Assembly: GCA_030017355.1 (NCBI GenBank)
Contig: JASEIR010000034.1
Span: 731 to 15,268 of the forward strand
Source of the DNA: Actinomycetota bacterium
GTDB taxonomy: Bacteria; Actinomycetota; Aquicultoria; Aquicultorales; Aquicultoraceae
DNA length: 14,538 bases
Direction: 5' to 3'
Part shown: positions 1 through 7,198 of the stretch, piece by piece
Position numbering within the stretch: position 1 is the first letter of the stretch
Layout of the letters: the number at the start of each line of letters is the position of its first letter
Notes under the pieces: model-generated
The model's database searches: none
What the model saw: only the letters and a program-made list of their open reading frames with translations
What the model was told of the DNA's origin: nothing
Made by a program: the position numbers and the translations under genes

Positions 1-70
1 CGCCTCCGAGATAAATTGTTAGCAATATACAACAACTCCACGGAATTTTACTGCATTTGCAGCATAGATA

Positions 71-99
71 AATATAACATCAGGCACTTCTATTGTCAA
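71..99 (-). promoter_or_regulatory. Strong sigma-70-type promoter reading out of the left edge
   Basis: On the minus strand there is a perfect -35 box TTGACA (99-94), a 17-bp spacer and a -10 box TATATT (76-71), one base from consensus. Transcription would start near position 64 and leave the window to the left. This is the best promoter match in the window. The next upstream gene on the same strand is tyrS, which ends at 255. In fast-growing mycobacteria the rrnB operon lies downstream of tyrS, so an rRNA operon beyond the edge is a reasonable inference. A 12-bp palindrome, CTGCATTTGCAG (51-62), falls just after the predicted start. Confidence 0.7.
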
Positions 100-114
100 C
101 TAATTCCCCTGGAT

Positions 115-148
115 TTTTTGCTAAACGCAAAGCGCGCATTAGCAAAAA
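115..148. repeat. Inverted repeat upstream of the left-edge promoter
   Basis: Perfect 10-bp arms TTTTTGCTAA (115-124) and TTAGCAAAAA (139-148) flank a 14-base loop that contains a further CGC/GCG pair. On both strands the T run comes first and the A run last, so the order is wrong for an intrinsic terminator. It lies about 16 bp upstream of the -35 box at 94-99, where AT-rich UP elements and activator sites occur. A regulator site or UP-like element is possible; no function is shown. Confidence 0.45.
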
Positions 149-254
149 GCATTCCTCAAAAACTTATATCGGCTAGTCACAGACGCACTTTAACAATTCT
201 AGTGAAGCCGATTAAAAATTTCAACATTTAAACTCTGCAAGATGCAGGCCGCTG

Positions 255-1544
255 CTAGCTTGGTTCATACACCTTCAGCCTTGCTAAGCGGCGCTTTCCA
301 ACCTGCAAAATGTCGCCAGTTTTTGGTACTATTTCCTCGCCTGAATCTGCAATTTCTCTTTCCCTGTATTCCCCATCTATATGCTCAAGATACTTAACTG
401 CCCCGCCTTCTATAAGGCGACGTGCTTCGCTGTTGGTCTTGGCAAATTCGGCTGCTATAATTAACTTTACAATCCAAATACGCTCAGCATTGGTAAGCAT
501 CTCTGGGGTAATTTCAACTTCCGGAATCTCTGCTCCAACTGCAGAAAGCCTTTCTGCTACTGTTAACCCCTCTACCTTTTTAAATTTTGCATCAAATATG
601 CGCTCAGCTTCCTCAGCCGCTTTGCGGCTGTGATAAATTGTTATGATCTCCTTTGCCAGACGCCGTTTTACCTCGCCAGGATGCAAAGTCCCCTCCTCGA
701 GGCCCTTTTCAATGCGGTCAATTTCATCGTGCGGCAGGTTGGTGCACAAGCGAAAGTAGCGGACCATTATAAAATCAGGAATAGACATAATTTTTCCGAA
801 CTGTTCTTCAGGCGGCTCAGTTAAACCTACATAATTTCCTTTGGATTTGCTCATTCGAACAACTCCATCGGTTCCTTCTAGAATGGGCATAGTAATAACT
901 ACCTGTGGTTCCTGCCCAGCCCACCTCTGTAAATCCCTTCCAGAAAGCATATTAAACTTCTGATCAGTCCCGCCTATTTCAATATCACATCTTAACTCAA
1001 CCGAATCATAGCCCTGCATTACAGGATATAAAAATTCATGCAAACCTATTGGAACCTGGGCAGCAAAACGCTTTGCAAAGTCATCGCGTTCAAGCATCCT
1101 AGCTACAGTAAACTGAGCTGTGATTTTAAGTAGCATCTCAAAATGCATCCTAGAAAACCAGCGGCTATTGTACTCAATAATGGTTTTAGCTGGGTCAAGT
1201 ATTTTAAATGCCTGATCGGTGTATGTTTTTGCATTTGCTTCTATAACTTCTGGCGGAAGCTGCGGTCTTGTTGTCGATCTTTCTGTTGGATCACCAATGC
1301 GCGCCGTAAAATCGCCTATAAGAAGCTGAACTATATGCCCTAAATCCTGTATCTGGCGCAGCTTTCTTAATGTGACCGCATGACCAAGATGGAGATCGGG
1401 TGCTGTTGGGTCAACGCCATACTTTATTTTAAGAGGAACCCCTTTTTTGACTGACCGCTCCAGCTTATCTTTTAACTCCTCTACCGGAATTATTTCCTCA
1501 ACCCCATCTTCTATTGCAAACAATTGCTCTTCAACGGATTTCAT
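255..1544 (-). CDS. tyrS: Tyrosyl-tRNA synthetase
   Basis: This 429-residue class I aminoacyl-tRNA synthetase attaches tyrosine to tRNA-Tyr in the cytoplasm. The Rossmann catalytic core carries the HIGH-type motif as HLGH (residues 52-55) and the KMSKS-type motif as RMSKS (230-234). Between them lies the family-typical YPVMQGYDSVELRCD stretch followed by GGTDQKFN. The C-terminal roughly 75 residues form an S4-like RNA-binding domain. Length is normal for bacterial TyrRS, and the sequence resembles the TyrZ-like branch. The ATG at 1544 is preceded by GGGGG five bases upstream, a rather poor ribosome site. No T-box leader is visible upstream, so there is no sign of tRNA-sensing control. The gene is transcribed divergently from the penicillin-binding protein, with 410 bp of repeat-rich DNA between them. 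Confidence 0.97.
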   Translation of the reverse strand: MKSVEEQLFAIEDGVEEIIPVEELKDKLERSVKKGVPLKIKYGVDPTAPDLHLGHAVTLRKLRQIQDLGHIVQLLIGDFTARIGDPTERSTTRPQLPPEVIEANAKTYTDQAFKILDPAKTIIEYNSRWFSRMHFEMLLKITAQFTVARMLERDDFAKRFAAQVPIGLHEFLYPVMQGYDSVELRCDIEIGGTDQKFNMLSGRDLQRWAGQEPQVVITMPILEGTDGVVRMSKSKGNYVGLTEPPEEQFGKIMSIPDFIMVRYFRLCTNLPHDEIDRIEKGLEEGTLHPGEVKRRLAKEIITIYHSRKAAEEAERIFDAKFKKVEGLTVAERLSAVGAEIPEVEITPEMLTNAERIWIVKLIIAAEFAKTNSEARRLIEGGAVKYLEHIDGEYREREIADSGEEIVPKTGDILQVGKRRLARLKVYEPS

Positions 1545-1636
1545 TTAAACCCCCGAAATACTTGCCTGTGCGATATCAAAATATAAAAAATCGTAACACC
1601 TGCATATGAACATGTCCAGCGACTCGTTCCTCGTGC

Positions 1637-1890
1637 CTCGGAACTCCGACCACAGACCGCCGACCACCGACCGCAGCTAGGACAAAGATTGTCATTGCGA
1701 ACGACCGAAGGGAGTGTGGCAATCTCTAGTCTTTATCCTAACCCTGGACCCTGGATTCTGGATCCTCCAAGCTGAGCTCGCTCAGGCCTCTGGACCCTGT
1801 TCTTGCCCGTCTCCCGTCTTCGGTCTCCGGTCGCTTTCTTCCTGCGGCGGCCTGCGGTCGGCGGTCGTCCTCCCCTGGACCCTGCTCTTT
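1637..1890. repeat. Mosaic of GC-rich dispersed repeats between tyrS and the PBP gene
   Basis: Most of this gap is built from short repeat modules and I see no gene in it. The module GACCGCCGACCACCGACCGC (1655-1674) returns inverted and slightly diverged at 1852-1870. A half-element with arms AGATTGTCA (1686-1694) and TGGCAATCT (1717-1725) resembles one end of the element at 11053-11143. CTGGACCCTG-type units occur at 1743-1754, 1789-1799 and 1874-1884 and match, in opposite orientation, the CAGGG(T/A)CC-type units at 14401-14480. The overlapping open frames on both strands are repeat translation, not genes. Such modules are often spread through intergenic regions of a genome, but copy number cannot be judged from one window. 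Confidence 0.75.
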
Positions 1891-1892
1891 TA

Positions 1893-1901
1893 TGCTATAA
1901 T
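1893..1901 (+). promoter_or_regulatory. Extended -10 promoter for the penicillin-binding protein gene
   Basis: TGCTATAAT is a perfect extended -10 element (TGnTATAAT). Nothing like a good -35 box lies 16-18 bp upstream, where the sequence is the repeat CCCCTGGACCCTG. Extended -10 promoters can work without a -35 box, so a start near 1908 and a leader of about 46 bases before the ATG at 1955 are likely. The promoter directly abuts the repeat mosaic. Confidence 0.6.
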
Positions 1902-1954
1902 CCAGCCAGTAGGTTAGAGCAAACATTCCAATCAAACTTTTCAATAGGTGGCAA

Positions 1955-4384
1955 ATGTCTCGATCTAGAGTTAGAAGGGCGAGGCGCAGAGCCTATCGCA
2001 AGCATAGAATCAACGCTATAATGGCGCTCTGCACATTAATTGTACTACCAATCTTATTAGCAGCTATCGGTGGTTTTGCAGCAATTGGCGCCATCCTTAG
2101 CGACCTGCCAGACCTCAAGAACCAGGGAGAGGTACAGAACTGGCAAACAACTAAGATATATGCCAGCGATGGTACCTTGCTAACAAACCTATATTACGAG
2201 CAGGATCGCATTGTTGTGCCTCTTTCTGAAGTATCGAAGTATCTCCAACAGGCAGTTGTCGCAATCGAGGACCAGAGATTTTACAAGCATAAGGGATATG
2301 ATCCAGAAGCAATCATGCGTGCCTTCGTAGCAAATCTATCGAGCGGCCATGTAGTTGAAGGTGCTAGCACTATTACGCAGCAATACGTTAAGAACACCAT
2401 AATTACACGCGAAAAGACATTTGACCGAAAAATAAAGGAAGCTGCTCTTGCCTACCAACTGGAAAAAATATATACGAAGGATCAAATTCTTGAAAAATAC
2501 CTAAACACGATTTATTTTGGCCAAAGCTCTTATGGCGTTGAGACAGCCTCGCTTAAATTCTTTGGTAAAAGGGCAAAAGAGCTTTCCCTGGCAGAGGCAG
2601 CACTACTAGCTGGTATCATTAAATCGCCAAACAATTTCTCACCCTATACTCACCCCGATAAAGCTCGGCAGCGCCGCGATTTAGTAATAGGCAAAATGTT
2701 AGAACTCAAATTTATAACTCCCGAGCAGGCAAAGCAGGTGATCTCTACGCCAATCCAGGTAAAACCAATTAGCAAGCCCTCTACTATTGCACCTGAATTT
2801 GTTGATTACGTAAAGCAGGAACTCATTAAAAAATACGGAGAGAATGTTGTTTTTAAGGGAGGACTTAGGGTCTATACAACAATTGATTTAAAGATGCAAA
2901 AATATGCTGAAGAGGCTGCCTGGTCAACCCTTAATCTACCGCATGATCCATCAGCTGCAATAGTGGCAATTGAGCCGCAAACAGGCTTTATAAAGGCGAT
3001 GGTTGGTGGCCGAGGAGATCAAAAAATTAAATACAATTTAGTAAACTCTCACCTGCGGCAGCCCGGGTCGGCGTTTAAGACTTTTGTATATGTGACAGCT
3101 ATCGAGAACGGCATGTCTCCTTTTCAGACATATGAATCATCGCCGGCCAAGATTAAGATCTCCCCAACTCAGATTTGGGATGTTGATAACTATGTCGAAG
3201 GTAGCGGAGGACCACCACTGACCATACGTGAAGCCCTCGTAAGATCTGTTAATACCGTTTATGCAAGACTCATCATGGATGTTGGCCCAAGCAAAGTTGT
3301 TGAGACTGCTAAAAGAATGGGCTTAACGGGCCAGATCGATCCGCATCCAGCTATAGCTCTTGGTGGGCTCACTTATGGACCAAGCCCATTAGACATGGCA
3401 AGCGCCTATTCAACTTTGGCAAATGCTGGTAAGCACTGCAAGCCAGTCGCCATTATTAAGGTCACCGATTCTAGCGGGAAAGTTTTGGAAGAATACAAAC
3501 CCAACCCTGAGCAGGTAATAAGCGAGGCTACAGCTTACATAGTTACAGATACCCTGCAAGACGTAATCCGACGCGGGACTGGTGTAAGAGCTAGAATAAA
3601 CAGACCATGCGCCGGTAAAACTGGAACTGCTTCTGAATACCGCGACGCTTGGTTCTGCGGATACACCCCTGAGCTATCAGCTGCAGTCTGGGTAGGTTAC
3701 CCCAATGGCCAAATTCCAATGCTTAATGTACACGGCATTAGAGTGGCTGGAGGGACTTTCCCAGCGCAAATATGGGCTAAATTTATGTCAAAGGCTCTCA
3801 GCGGCTTGCCTATCCATGATTTCTCCAAACCAAAGAAAGGCATTGTGGATTTGCTTGTCTGCACAGAGACTGGTTTGCTTGCCAACAAATACTGCCCAGA
3901 AATTGAATACAGGCCATTTGTTAGCAATAAAGCCCCAAAGAAAAAATGTACCCTTCATGCAAAGCCAAGCATCATGGAAATACCATCTGTTGTTGGCTTA
4001 ACCGAGAAAGAGGCCAAAGAGGTGCTGGATAAGATGCATTACGGCCACAGCATCACTTATCAAACCGACGATAAGGTAGCAAAAGGAATTGTTATTGAGC
4101 AAACCCCTGCCGGCTCTGAGAAAGCCATTCAGGGAACAGTAATTCAATTGGTGGTTAGCGCTGGCTCAAAAAATCAAAAAATAAAAGTGCCTGATGTTAT
4201 TGGTTCCTCTGAATCAGAAGCCAAACAGCAAATAATAAACCTTGGGCTAAAGGTAGTTGACGTTACTGCATCACCATACCTTAGTGATGAAGACAAACAG
4301 GATAAAGTGGTCTATCAGGATCCAGACCCAGGAACCGTACTGCCATACGGCCAAGTTGTAACGATATATGTTAATAGGCAATAA
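1955..4384 (+). CDS. Class A penicillin-binding protein (PBP1A-type) with two PASTA domains
   Basis: This 809-residue bifunctional enzyme polymerises lipid II glycan strands and cross-links their peptides outside the membrane. A basic cytoplasmic tail (RSRVRRARRR) precedes one membrane segment at about residues 21-48. The GT51 glycosyltransferase domain has EDQRFYKHKG with the catalytic Glu at 105, GASTITQQ (136-143) and a second Glu at 162. The transpeptidase has SAFK (nucleophile Ser372), SVN (431-433) and KTGT (555-558). A linker with three cysteines (636, 647, 665) leads to two PASTA domains at roughly 673-737 and 741-807, modules known to bind muropeptides or beta-lactams. AGGTGG lies just before the ATG at 1955. 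All catalytic motifs are intact. The gene has its own extended -10 promoter and ends 8 bp from the convergent ruvB. Confidence 0.96.
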   Translation: MSRSRVRRARRRAYRKHRINAIMALCTLIVLPILLAAIGGFAAIGAILSDLPDLKNQGEVQNWQTTKIYASDGTLLTNLYYEQDRIVVPLSEVSKYLQQAVVAIEDQRFYKHKGYDPEAIMRAFVANLSSGHVVEGASTITQQYVKNTIITREKTFDRKIKEAALAYQLEKIYTKDQILEKYLNTIYFGQSSYGVETASLKFFGKRAKELSLAEAALLAGIIKSPNNFSPYTHPDKARQRRDLVIGKMLELKFITPEQAKQVISTPIQVKPISKPSTIAPEFVDYVKQELIKKYGENVVFKGGLRVYTTIDLKMQKYAEEAAWSTLNLPHDPSAAIVAIEPQTGFIKAMVGGRGDQKIKYNLVNSHLRQPGSAFKTFVYVTAIENGMSPFQTYESSPAKIKISPTQIWDVDNYVEGSGGPPLTIREALVRSVNTVYARLIMDVGPSKVVETAKRMGLTGQIDPHPAIALGGLTYGPSPLDMASAYSTLANAGKHCKPVAIIKVTDSSGKVLEEYKPNPEQVISEATAYIVTDTLQDVIRRGTGVRARINRPCAGKTGTASEYRDAWFCGYTPELSAAVWVGYPNGQIPMLNVHGIRVAGGTFPAQIWAKFMSKALSGLPIHDFSKPKKGIVDLLVCTETGLLANKYCPEIEYRPFVSNKAPKKKCTLHAKPSIMEIPSVVGLTEKEAKEVLDKMHYGHSITYQTDDKVAKGIVIEQTPAGSEKAIQGTVIQLVVSAGSKNQKIKVPDVIGSSESEAKQQIINLGLKVVDVTASPYLSDEDKQDKVVYQDPDPGTVLPYGQVVTIYVNRQ

Positions 4385-4392
4385 AAATTATT

Positions 4393-5406
4393 CTAAAACA
4401 ACCTATCCCCTTTTAGATCCTCTATACCTAGGTGATTGTAGGCGCGCTCGGTTGCCACTCGTCCGCGAGGTGTGCGCTGGATAAATCCAAGCTGCAGAAG
4501 ATAAGGTTCATAGACATCCTCTAGTGTCTCCGGTTCCTCACCAATAGCCATGGCAAGGGTATTAAGCCCTACCGGTGCTCCACCAAACTTATCTATTAAA
4601 GTTGATAATATCTGGCGGTCAAGTCTATCTAAACCTAAAGTATCTACTTCTAGAAAAGCTAGCGCTTTGTCTGCAATATCTCTATTGATGCGGCCATCTG
4701 CCTTTACTTGAGCATAATCACGCACTCTTCGCAGAAGCCTGTTTGCAACCCTTGGTGTTCCACGGGAGCGGCGAGCTATCTCGAGTGAACCGTAGTCGTC
4801 TATTTCAATGCCCAATATTGAGGCAGAGCGCTTGATAATACCGTTAAGTTCCTGATCGCTGTAATATTCCAGACGGCAGGTAACCCCAAATCTATCTCTT
4901 AATGGAGAGGTTATCAGCCCCTGTCTTGTTGTTGCACCAACCAGTGTAAAATGAGGTAGCTCGAGCCGTAGTGACCTTGCTGATGGTCCTTTCCCAATTA
5001 TGATATCAAGTTCAAAATCTTCCATTGCTGGGTAAAGAATTTCTTCAACTTGGCGATGCAGGCGGTGTATCTCATCTATAAACAAAACTTCATTTGGCTG
5101 CAGATTGGTAAGAATAGCAGCTAAATCACCAGCCCGCTCTATTGCTGGACCAGATGTTACCTTAATTCCAACGCCAAGTTCATTTGCGATAATGCCGGCA
5201 AGTGTTGTTTTACCTAACCCAGGAGGCCCGCTTAGCAAAACATGGTCAAGAGCCTCGCCGCGCTCCTTTGTGGCAGATATAAATAAATCGAGAGCCTCTT
5301 TTACCCATTGTTGTCCAATGAACTCGCCAAGCTTTCTCGGCCTAAGTGTTCGCTCGTAATCTAGATCTTCCTGTAAAAATGACGCCGTTAAAATCCTATC
5401 GCTCAT
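4393..5406 (-). CDS. ruvB: Holliday junction branch migration ATPase RuvB
   Basis: RuvB is the hexameric AAA+ motor that RuvA loads onto Holliday junctions to drive branch migration. Counting from an upstream in-frame ATG at 5421, Walker A GPPGLGKT is at 65-72, Walker B LFIDEIH at 113-119, sensor 1 GATTR at 162-166 and the arginine-finger segment RDRFG at 175-179. The C-terminal winged-helix DNA-binding domain ends RTPRGRVATERAYNHLG. I place the start at 5406 (337 aa) because GGAG sits 5 bases upstream. The ATG at 5421 (342 aa) overlaps the ppa stop as ATGA but has only a weak ribosome site, so translational coupling from it remains possible. The gene is last in its run and converges on the PBP gene with no visible terminator. 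Confidence 0.95.
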   Translation of the reverse strand: MSDRILTASFLQEDLDYERTLRPRKLGEFIGQQWVKEALDLFISATKERGEALDHVLLSGPPGLGKTTLAGIIANELGVGIKVTSGPAIERAGDLAAILTNLQPNEVLFIDEIHRLHRQVEEILYPAMEDFELDIIIGKGPSARSLRLELPHFTLVGATTRQGLITSPLRDRFGVTCRLEYYSDQELNGIIKRSASILGIEIDDYGSLEIARRSRGTPRVANRLLRRVRDYAQVKADGRINRDIADKALAFLEVDTLGLDRLDRQILSTLIDKFGGAPVGLNTLAMAIGEEPETLEDVYEPYLLQLGFIQRTPRGRVATERAYNHLGIEDLKGDRLF

Positions 5407-5417
5407 ATTCTCTCCGG

Positions 5418-5936
5418 TCATGAGATTCTCTTTCGTGCTTTCTGGCGAAATCTTGCCCTAGCGTCGTCAATAACCGTGTACGCGCTCTCTCTGGGTTCCC
5501 AACCTTCAATCCCTGTTATTTTTGCCTCAAGCTCTTTATAAATTTCAAAAAAATTGCTTATTTCACTTAAAAGATGAGGCGGAACCTCAATCATATCATC
5601 TATGTAATTCCAAAGGGGATCAGCAATTGGAACGCAAAGTATTTTGTGGTCCGGCCCTTTCTCATCCCACATTTTAAATAAGCCTATGGGTTTTGCTTCA
5701 ATCAAACAGCCCGTAAACGTGGGCTCAGTGATAAGAACAAGCGCATCAAGCGTATCACCATCTTCAGCTAACGTATCTGGAATGAAACCATAATCAACTG
5801 GATAATGAACAGAAGAAAATAGCAAGCGGTCAAACCTGAAGACACCACGTTCGGGATCGTACTCATACTTATTTCTGCTACCCTTCGGTATTTCGACTAT
5901 AACCTCTACAGTCTCATACCCTAGGTTCTCTGCCAT
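5418..5936 (-). CDS. ppa: Inorganic pyrophosphatase, family I
   Basis: This soluble enzyme hydrolyses pyrophosphate to two phosphates and so pulls biosynthetic reactions such as DNA, RNA and aminoacyl-tRNA synthesis forward. The 172-residue protein has the family I landmarks EIPKGSRNKYEYD (residues 15-27), PVDYGFIPDT (46-55), the metal-binding signature DGDTLDALV (D59, D61, D64) and DEKGPDHK with D91 and D96 at the other metal-site positions. Length is typical for bacterial soluble PPases. The ATG at 5936 has only a weak ribosome site (GAAAGG about 13 bases upstream). It sits between ruvA (98-bp gap) and ruvB, overlapping the upstream candidate ruvB start by ATGA. This is not a usual ruv-operon member and has no known role in recombination. 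Confidence 0.96.
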   Translation of the reverse strand: MAENLGYETVEVIVEIPKGSRNKYEYDPERGVFRFDRLLFSSVHYPVDYGFIPDTLAEDGDTLDALVLITEPTFTGCLIEAKPIGLFKMWDEKGPDHKILCVPIADPLWNYIDDMIEVPPHLLSEISNFFEIYKELEAKITGIEGWEPRESAYTVIDDARARFRQKARKRIS

Positions 5937-6005
5937 AATTTACACTACCTTTCATAAGCTCTAGTAAAATCAATTTAACCAAAGCTTCATTAATAATATC
6001 CATTA

Positions 6006-6039
6006 GCAACAAACAAACTAGGGCAACAAACAAACTAGG
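6006..6039. repeat. Perfect 17-bp tandem duplication at the ruvA stop codon
   Basis: The unit GCAACAAACAAACTAGG occurs at 6006-6022 and again, without change, at 6023-6039. The ruvA stop codon (minus-strand TAG, 6035-6037) lies in the second copy, so the duplication added 17 bases to the ruvA-ppa spacer without altering the protein end. Perfect identity suggests recent replication slippage. Confidence 0.85.
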
Positions 6040-6631
6040 CCTTGACCAGATTTTTTAAAGCATACTTTATTAAAGCCTCGACACTTAAATCAGCCCCATC
6101 GGGTTTAAATCCATCAAGAGCTCTTTGAGCTTCATTTAATGAATACCCGAGATTTATTAAAGCATTCCTGGCCTCTTCGTATACAGATCTGTCTTTAATC
6201 AAATCAGACGAGATGAATTCAGCGCTAGGTAGCTCTAATTTCTCTTTCAGCTCCAGAATTACCCTTAGCGCATTTTTCTTCCCAATACCTGGTATGGAAG
6301 TAATGAGAGCAACATCCTCGCTCACTATTGCCTGTTTCAATGAATCAACATCAAAAGCAGAGAGTATTGCCAATGCTACTTTCGGCCCAATGCCGCTAAC
6401 TGAAATTAGCTTCTCGAAAAGCTCGCGCTCAGCAACCGAGGCAAACCCAAATAATTGAATATTATCCTCTCGCACATGCATATATGTATAAACAAAGACC
6501 AACTCACCCCTCTGTGGCATGGCTGCAATTGAGTTGTTTGACATAATAACTCTATATCCAATGCCGTTCACGTCAATATCAACGCTGCCTGCACCTTTAT
6601 CTTCTAGTCTGCCTCGAAGAAAAGATATCAT
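6035..6631 (-). CDS. ruvA: Holliday junction DNA-binding protein RuvA
   Basis: RuvA binds the four-way junction as a tetramer or octamer and recruits RuvB. The 198-residue protein has the N-terminal OB-fold domain (about 1-62) with the acidic pin residues E55 and D56 in VREDNIQLFGF, two helix-hairpin-helix motifs (VSGIGPKVALAIL at 78-90 and IPGIGKKNALRVI at 113-125), and a C-terminal RuvB-contact domain from about 150 (YEEARNALINLGYS). Its ATG overlaps the ruvC stop as ATGA, with GGGAGG 5 bases upstream, so translation is probably coupled to ruvC. A 98-bp spacer, including a tandem duplication, separates it from ppa. Confidence 0.96.
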   Translation of the reverse strand: MISFLRGRLEDKGAGSVDIDVNGIGYRVIMSNNSIAAMPQRGELVFVYTYMHVREDNIQLFGFASVAERELFEKLISVSGIGPKVALAILSAFDVDSLKQAIVSEDVALITSIPGIGKKNALRVILELKEKLELPSAEFISSDLIKDRSVYEEARNALINLGYSLNEAQRALDGFKPDGADLSVEALIKYALKNLVKA

Positions 6632-7125
6632 TTCGGCCTCCCAACCAGGTTATTTGCTCCATACGAGTGAGCATGGCAGATTGCTAAAGCTAGGGCATCA
6701 GCAGCATCGTCCGGTCTAGGTATTTCCTCTAGGTTAAGTATTGTCTTGACCATTTGCTGAACCTGAATCTTACTAGCCCTGCCATAGCCAACAACTGCCT
6801 GCTTTACCTGTAGCGGTGTATATTCGGCTATTTCAAGGCCGCTATGCGCACCTGCAAGAAGGCAAACACCACGAGCTTGACCTACAGCTAATGCAGTGCG
6901 GGTATTTGTATTAAAGAAAAGCTGCTCAACTACTAAGCTATCCGGCCCATACCTATTAATAAGATCCTTTAGTTGATCATATATTTTCTGGAGGCGAAGC
7001 TCCACCGGCAGCTTAGCTTCTGTTAATATCACGCCATAATCCTTAACTTTGAAACGGTTTCCCTGATAATCAACGATGCCGTAACCTGTCGTAGCTGTAC
7101 CTGGATCAATTGCTAAAATTAACAT
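6628..7125 (-). CDS. ruvC: Crossover junction endonuclease RuvC
   Basis: RuvC is the dimeric, metal-dependent nuclease that resolves Holliday junctions by paired nicks. The 165-residue RNase H-like fold keeps all four catalytic acidic residues: D7 in AIDPGTATTGYG, E67 in VVEQLFF, and D140 and D143 in PDDAADALALAICH. Length is normal. The ATG at 7125 follows GGAG with a 6-base spacer, and its stop overlaps the ruvA start. The gene lies 73 bp downstream of yebC, in the conserved actinobacterial order yebC-ruvC-ruvA. Confidence 0.96.
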   Translation of the reverse strand: MLILAIDPGTATTGYGIVDYQGNRFKVKDYGVILTEAKLPVELRLQKIYDQLKDLINRYGPDSLVVEQLFFNTNTRTALAVGQARGVCLLAGAHSGLEIAEYTPLQVKQAVVGYGRASKIQVQQMVKTILNLEEIPRPDDAADALALAICHAHSYGANNLVGRPK

Positions 7126-7141
7126 TTACCGCTCCAATACT

Positions 7142-7177
7142 AATAGCTAGCTTTGCTTGAATAGCTAGCTTTGCTTG
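7142..7177. repeat. Perfect 18-bp tandem duplication between yebC and ruvC
   Basis: The unit AATAGCTAGCTTTGCTTG occurs at 7142-7159 and again at 7160-7177 with no mismatch. It fills about half of the 73-bp yebC-ruvC spacer and ends 7 bases upstream of the ruvC ribosome site. It resembles the 17-bp duplication at 6006-6039 in type but not in sequence. Confidence 0.85.
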
Positions 7178-7198
7178 CCAGGAAGAAAATCAAGCATA

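Noticed and set aside
16..231. 71-codon open frame on the plus strand at the left edge
   Set aside because: It starts with TTG without a ribosome site, has no recognisable motif, and lies over the strong minus-strand promoter and its inverted repeat.
1545..1640. T-box riboswitch before tyrS
   Set aside because: No T-box sequence, specifier stem or terminator/antiterminator pair is visible on the minus strand.
1714..2021. Open frames on both strands in the tyrS-PBP gap
   Set aside because: They translate low-complexity GC-rich repeats, overlap each other and the PBP promoter, and lack ribosome sites.
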